8,657 bases of DNA from Candidatus Sulfopaludibacter sp. SbA3. GTDB lineage: Bacteria > Acidobacteriota > Vicinamibacteria > Vicinamibacterales > UBA2999. The notes beneath the pieces were generated by a model that saw only the letters and a program-made list of their open reading frames with translations, ran no database searches and was not told the DNA's origin. This document shows positions 5,789-8,657 of the stretch, piece by piece. Position numbers and translations under genes: made by a program. Numbering within the stretch: the stretch's first letter is position 1; every line of letters starts with the position of its first letter. Location: contig CAMBHC010000094.1 of the NCBI GenBank assembly GCA_945866285.1, forward strand, positions 1-8,657. The letters are read 5' to 3'.

Positions 5789-6403
5789 CTAGGCGCCGCC
5801 GGCCTTGCGCGGCGTCGAAGTCTGCTTCGACGCGCCGCGGGCAGGCGTGCTCGCCTTGGTCTTCGGGCCGCCGTCGACCTTCTTCTTCGAACCGCCGCCG
5901 ATGCTCTTGGCCGCGGCCTTGAGGCGCTCGCCGACACTCTTCTTCGACTTGGGCTGTTCGCCAGCCGAGGCGGCTTCTTCGGCCGCCTTCTTCTCGGCTT
6001 CGGCCTTCTTGGGGTCGAACTCGCTGCCGAGCAACTCGATCAGCGCCATCTCGGCGGCGTCGCCGCGGCGGTGCCCGAGCTTGAGGATACGGCTGTAGCC
6101 GCCGGCGCGGTCCATAAACCTGGGCGCCAGCTCGTCGAACAGCTTGGTGACCACGGTCTCGTTGAGGACGTCACGCATCACCAGACGACGCGCCGACAGC
6201 GACACGCCCTTGGGATCGTTCGCCTTGACGCCACGCTTGGCAATCGTGATCAGCCGTTCAACGTAGGGGCGCAGCTCCTTCGCTTTCGGGACGGTCGTTT
6301 CGATCCGTTCGTGGCGAAGCAGGGCCTCGGCCTGGTTGCGAAGCAGCGCGGTGCGGTGCGACGTGTCCCGGCCGAGCTTGCGATGTGCATTTCGATGACG
6401 CAT
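5789..6403 (-). CDS. rplQ: 50S ribosomal protein L17 with long basic C-terminal tail
   Basis: Protein of the large ribosomal subunit near the exit-tunnel side. Residues 1 to about 128 are the canonical L17 fold: MRHRNAHRKLGRDTSHRTAL, then RNQAEALLRHERIETTVPKAKELRPYVE and RILKLGHRRGDAAEMALIEL. Total length is 204 residues against about 120-130 for most L17 proteins. The additional 75 residues begin as a charged helix (PKKAEAEKKAAEEAAS, 131-146) and continue as a Lys/Ser/Gly/Pro-rich, probably disordered tail. Such tails occur in some phyla but vary. The gene starts 6 nt after the rpoA stop, and its Shine-Dalgarno GGAG overlaps the end of rpoA, which indicates translational coupling. It is the last gene of the alpha operon, before the hairpin at 5723-5758. 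Confidence 0.97.
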   Translation of the reverse strand: MRHRNAHRKLGRDTSHRTALLRNQAEALLRHERIETTVPKAKELRPYVERLITIAKRGVKANDPKGVSLSARRLVMRDVLNETVVTKLFDELAPRFMDRAGGYSRILKLGHRRGDAAEMALIELLGSEFDPKKAEAEKKAAEEAASAGEQPKSKKSVGERLKAAAKSIGGGSKKKVDGGPKTKASTPARGASKQTSTPRKAGGA

Positions 6404-6409
6404 GACTGT

Positions 6410-7387
6410 TTACTCCGCCGCCGCCGAGTCGAGCTTCATGCCGAGGCTCAACCCCATCGACGTCAGGATCTCCTTGATCTCGTTGAGCGACTTGCGCCCA
6501 AAATTCTTCGTCTTCAGCATCTCGGTTTCGGTCTTGCCCACCAGCTCGCGAATGGTCCGGATGTTGGCATTCTTCAGGCAGTTGTATGACCGCACCGATA
6601 GTTCGAGCTCTTCGACGCTCTTGTCGAGGTGCTCGTTGGTGACGCCGACGCGCGGCGCTTCCGCGCCCGCTTCCGACGACTCGTCGTCCGCCTCATCGAG
6701 GCTGACGAAGATGTTCAGGTGATCGCGGATCAGCTTGGCCGACAGCGACACGGCGTCGCGCGGGGTGACTGAGCCGTTGGTCCACACTTCGATGGTGAGC
6801 TTGTCGTAATCGGTGGTCTGGCCGATGCGCGCGCCTTCCACCAGGTAGTTGACCTTCTTGACCGGCGAGTGGACCGAGTCGATCGGGATCCAGCCGATGC
6901 CGAGGTCTTCGTCGAAGTTGCGGTCGGCCGACACATAGCCGCGGCCGCGCTTCACGCGCAACTGCATGTGCAACCTGCCGCCTTCGGCGATGGTCGCGAT
7001 GATGGCATCCGGCTCCAGGATTTCGATGTCGGCATCGGCTTCGATGTCCGAGGCACGCACCGGGCCAGGCTTGTCCTTCCGCAGCGTCAACGTCTTGGCG
7101 TAGTCGACGTGGCACGTCAGCGGCAACTGCTTGAGGTTCAGGATGATGTCGGTGGCATCCTCGACCACGCCCTTGATCGGCGAGAACTCGTGCATCACGC
7201 CGTCAATCTGCACCGCGGTGATGGCGGCGCCTTCGATCGACGACAGCAGCGCGCGACGCAGGGCGTTGCCAACCGTGGTGCCGAAGCCGCGCTCGAAGGG
7301 CTGCGCGTAGAAGCGGCCGAAACGATCGGTCAGCGTCTCGCGTTCGAACTCAAGGCGCTTGGGGCGCTGAAAACCTTTCCACAACAT
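6410..7387 (-). CDS. rpoA: DNA-directed RNA polymerase subunit alpha
   Basis: A 325-residue protein, normal for bacterial alpha, which dimerises to scaffold beta and beta' and contacts promoter DNA and activators through its C-terminal domain. The N-terminal domain (1 to about 230) shows FERGFGTTVGNALRRALLSS (31-50), the dimer interface signature, and VVEDATDIILNLKQ. An acidic linker, DEADDESSEAGAEA, spans 231-244. The C-terminal domain (about 255-316) keeps the DNA-binding residues R266, N269 and C270 in SVRSYNCLK, and G297, K299 and S300 in NFGRKS, equivalent to E. coli R265, N268, C269, G296, K298 and S299. It should therefore recognise UP elements. The start has AGAGGA about 10 nt upstream. 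The gene is separated from rpsD by 188 nt holding two inverted repeats, a wider gap than its neighbours have. Confidence 0.98.
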   Translation of the reverse strand: MLWKGFQRPKRLEFERETLTDRFGRFYAQPFERGFGTTVGNALRRALLSSIEGAAITAVQIDGVMHEFSPIKGVVEDATDIILNLKQLPLTCHVDYAKTLTLRKDKPGPVRASDIEADADIEILEPDAIIATIAEGGRLHMQLRVKRGRGYVSADRNFDEDLGIGWIPIDSVHSPVKKVNYLVEGARIGQTTDYDKLTIEVWTNGSVTPRDAVSLSAKLIRDHLNIFVSLDEADDESSEAGAEAPRVGVTNEHLDKSVEELELSVRSYNCLKNANIRTIRELVGKTETEMLKTKNFGRKSLNEIKEILTSMGLSLGMKLDSAAAE

Positions 7388-7430
7388 GGGATCTTTTCCT
7401 CTCGCTTACGGGCCGGATTGTTCCAGCCGC

Positions 7431-7472
7431 CAGGCCTGCGGGTAGTGACCACGTTCGCTCGCTGCAGGCCTG
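7431..7472. repeat. Inverted repeat of two CAGGCCTG palindromes in the rpsD-rpoA spacer
   Basis: CAGGCCTGC (7431-7439) and GCAGGCCTG (7464-7472) are exact reverse complements with a 24-nt loop. Each contains the self-complementary 8-mer CAGGCCTG, with centres 34 bp apart, close to three helical turns. On the minus-strand transcript it would form a 9-bp stem about 44 nt before the rpoA start. It may be an RNA hairpin affecting readthrough to rpoA, or a paired operator; neither is shown by the sequence. Confidence 0.55.
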
Positions 7473-7498
7473 AGAGCTGCTGGAGCGTGGCTTGCGAA

Positions 7499-7568
7499 GA
7501 GAATAACGAATTGAGAATTACGAATAACAAAAGGGTTCGTTATTCGTAATTCGTTCTTCGTTATTCTC
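7499..7568. repeat. Long heptad-based inverted repeat between rpsD and rpoA
   Basis: Segments 7499-7528 and 7539-7568 are reverse complements at 26 of 30 positions: 12 pairs, a 4-nt mismatch, then 14 pairs, around a 10-nt loop (7529-7538). The right arm reads as 7-nt units from 7537: TTCGTTA, TTCGTAA, TTCGTTC, TTCGTTA, TTC. The left arm shows the same units on the other strand. It is strikingly AT-rich beside GC-rich genes and lies 7 nt past the rpsD stop, so the transcript would fold into a stem of about 26 bp inside the alpha operon. There is no T-tract after the stem on either side that would make it an obvious terminator. Confidence 0.88.
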
Positions 7569-7575
7569 GCGTCTG

Positions 7576-8205
7576 CTACTTGCTGTAGAGCTCGACGATG
7601 AGCTGTTCCTGCACGGGCAGGTTGATCTGTTCGCGGGTCGGCACGCTGACGACCTTGCCGCCCATCTCGCCTTCGAGCGAGAGCCACCCGGGAATGCCGC
7701 GGCCCTTCACTTCTTCGGTGGCGTGAATGATGGTGGTGTTGGCGCGGCTGCCCTCGCGGACCGCCACGGTGTCGCCGGCCTTCAGCGAGTACGAAGGAAT
7801 GTCGACCTTCTTGCCGTTGACCAGGAAATGGCCGTGACGAACCAGCTGGCGCGCCTGGGCGCGCGAGGTGCCGAGACCCATGCGGTAGACCACGTTGTCG
7901 AGACGCCGCTCGAGCAGCTGCAGCAGCGTCTCGCCGGTGATGCCGCCGCGCGTGCGGTCGGCCTGGGCGAAGTAGCCGCGGAACTGGTCTTCGAGCACGC
8001 CGTAGATGCGCTTGACCTTCTGCTTCTCGCGCAACTGGATGGCGTAGCCGACCATCTTCGCCTTGCGCAGGCGGCCGTGCTGGCCGGGGGGCATGTTGCG
8101 CTTTTCGATCGCGCACTTCTCGGTGTAGCAGCGCTCGCCCTTGAGGAACAGCTTCATGCCCTCACGGCGGCACAGGCGGCAAACGGGTCCGTTATATCGA
8201 GCCAT
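7576..8205 (-). CDS. rpsD: 30S ribosomal protein S4
   Basis: A 209-residue primary 16S rRNA-binding protein that nucleates 30S assembly and, in enterobacteria, represses its own operon. A zinc-binding set is visible at the N-terminus: C9, C12, C26 and C31 (C-x2-C-x13-C-x4-C), the cysteine-containing form also known from Thermus; many bacteria lack it. The S4 RNA-binding domain spans about 99-162, with RRLDNVVYRMGLGTSRAQAR and HFLVNGKKVDIPSY. The C-terminus ends VQEQLIVELYSK as expected. The start is fixed by the conserved MARYNGP. No normal Shine-Dalgarno precedes it: the spacer is a heptad repeat whose only purine-rich element is GGA about 9 nt upstream. It lies in the alpha operon between rpsK and rpoA. 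Confidence 0.98.
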   Translation of the reverse strand: MARYNGPVCRLCRREGMKLFLKGERCYTEKCAIEKRNMPPGQHGRLRKAKMVGYAIQLREKQKVKRIYGVLEDQFRGYFAQADRTRGGITGETLLQLLERRLDNVVYRMGLGTSRAQARQLVRHGHFLVNGKKVDIPSYSLKAGDTVAVREGSRANTTIIHATEEVKGRGIPGWLSLEGEMGGKVVSVPTREQINLPVQEQLIVELYSK

Positions 8206-8239
8206 AAATCAGTATCCAGTATCCAGTAGCAGTAATCAG
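8206..8239. repeat. CAGTATC heptad repeat filling the rpsK-rpsD spacer
   Basis: Units CAGTATC (8210-8216), CAGTATC (8217-8223) and CAGTAGC (8224-8230), then a degenerate AGTAATCAG (8231-8239). The array covers nearly the entire spacer: it includes the rpsK stop codon (TCA at 8236-8238 on the + strand) and ends 4 nt before the rpsD start. On the transcript it reads as repeated ACTGGAT units, so the nearest Shine-Dalgarno-like element for rpsD is a GGA supplied by the repeat itself. Confidence 0.85.
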
Positions 8240-8657
8240 ACGCGGCGGCGCTTCGGCGGCCGGCAGCCGTTGTGCGGGATCGGCGTGACGTCGCGGATCG
8301 ATCGCACCTCGAGGCCCGCCGTCTGCAGCGCGCGGATCGCCGACTCGCGGCCGGAGCCGGGGCCCTTGACCAGCACGTCGCACGAGCGCATGCCGAAGGT
8401 CTTGGCGGCGTTGGTCGCGCTGAGCGCCGCCTGGGTCGCCGCGAACGGCGTGCCCTTGCGCGAGCCCTTGAAGCCAATCGCGCCGGCGCTCGACCACGAC
8501 ACCACCGCACCCTCGGCGTCGGTGATCGTGATCAGCGTGTTATTGAACGACGCCAGCACGTGCACGAAGCCGTGATGGACGATGCGCTTCTCGCCGCGCT
8601 TCTTGAACGCCTTTTTTTTCTTGGTCGGTGCTTCCGCGCCGCCAGGAGTCTCTGCTT
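8236..8657 (-). CDS. rpsK: 30S ribosomal protein S11, 5' end cut by window edge
   Basis: Platform protein of the small subunit, next to the mRNA exit and the 3' end of 16S rRNA. The frame is open to the right-hand window edge, so 139 residues are visible and the start codon is outside. Family hallmarks: HVLASFNNTLITITD, GAIGFKGSRKGTPFAATQAA, DVLVKGPGSGRESAIRAL, and the end TPIPHNGCRPPKRRRV. The FNN motif is already at visible residue 37-39 against about 27-29 in E. coli S11, so the protein has an N-terminal extension of at least ten residues, rich in Pro, Ala and Lys (EAPTKKKKAFKKRGERK). Within it the minus strand carries eight A in a row (8612-8619), encoding lysines. The gene is first of the visible alpha operon part; rpsM is expected upstream. 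Confidence 0.97.
   Translation of the reverse strand, partial: AETPGGAEAPTKKKKAFKKRGEKRIVHHGFVHVLASFNNTLITITDAEGAVVSWSSAGAIGFKGSRKGTPFAATQAALSATNAAKTFGMRSCDVLVKGPGSGRESAIRALQTAGLEVRSIRDVTPIPHNGCRPPKRRRV

Noticed and set aside
5014..5922. Open plus-strand frame of about 300 codons over the methyltransferase, unknown gene and rplQ end
   Set aside because: Translation is arginine/proline-rich shadow sequence; it crosses three well-supported minus-strand genes and the terminator hairpin.
6869..7549. Open plus-strand frame antisense to rpoA and running into the spacer
   Set aside because: It is the complement of conserved RNA polymerase alpha codons and continues into the heptad repeat; no ribosome-binding site or family signal.
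7499..7568. CRISPR array
   Set aside because: Units are only 7 nt and contiguous, with no spacers and no cas genes in the window; the arrangement is a palindrome of tandem heptads.
8206..8235. S4-binding regulatory pseudoknot of the alpha operon
   Set aside because: In known cases it lies before rpsM, which is outside the window; this spacer is a simple repeat without pseudoknot potential that I can see.

Overview
This 8.7 kb window is GC-rich bacterial chromosome. The tandem MacB-type permeases, the second EF-G-like GTPase, the GC content and the short intergenic repeat types together suggest an Acidobacteriota (possibly Vicinamibacteria) genome. That placement is inference, since no rRNA or other decisive marker is present.

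Left part, + strand (1-3978). The end of one MacB/FtsX-type ABC permease is followed by a complete paralogous permease. A 152-nt spacer comes next, holding a CACGAAG-type repeat and inverted repeat, a candidate promoter and small hairpins next to a strong Shine-Dalgarno. It leads into an EF-G-like translational GTPase of the EF-G2 type. This gene ends only 4 nt from the stop of the convergent minus-strand cluster.

Middle part, - strand (5706 down to 3983). A compact three-gene cluster runs as a 135-aa protein of unknown function, a class I SAM methyltransferase coupled to it by an ATGA overlap, and a type II beta-carbonic anhydrase 12 nt further on. The methyltransferase seems to carry two in-frame insertions that share a 17-nt motif and contain palindromes.

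Right part, - strand (8657 down to 5789). This is the 3' part of the alpha ribosomal operon in the classical order rpsK (5' end cut by the window edge), rpsD, rpoA, rplQ. It is closed by a strong hairpin terminator at 5723-5758, which sits only 16 nt before the start of the three-gene cluster. The operon encodes 30S assembly proteins S11 and S4, the RNA polymerase alpha subunit and 50S protein L17. L17 has an unusually long basic tail.

The most notable non-coding signal is a set of short-period tandem repeats filling spacers: 9-nt units before the EF-G gene, 7-nt units as a long inverted repeat between rpsD and rpoA, and a different 7-nt unit making up almost the whole rpsK-rpsD spacer. I see no CRISPR array, transposase, tRNA or defence system. 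No complete new system is evident. The repeats and the methyltransferase insertions are the best candidates for follow-up.
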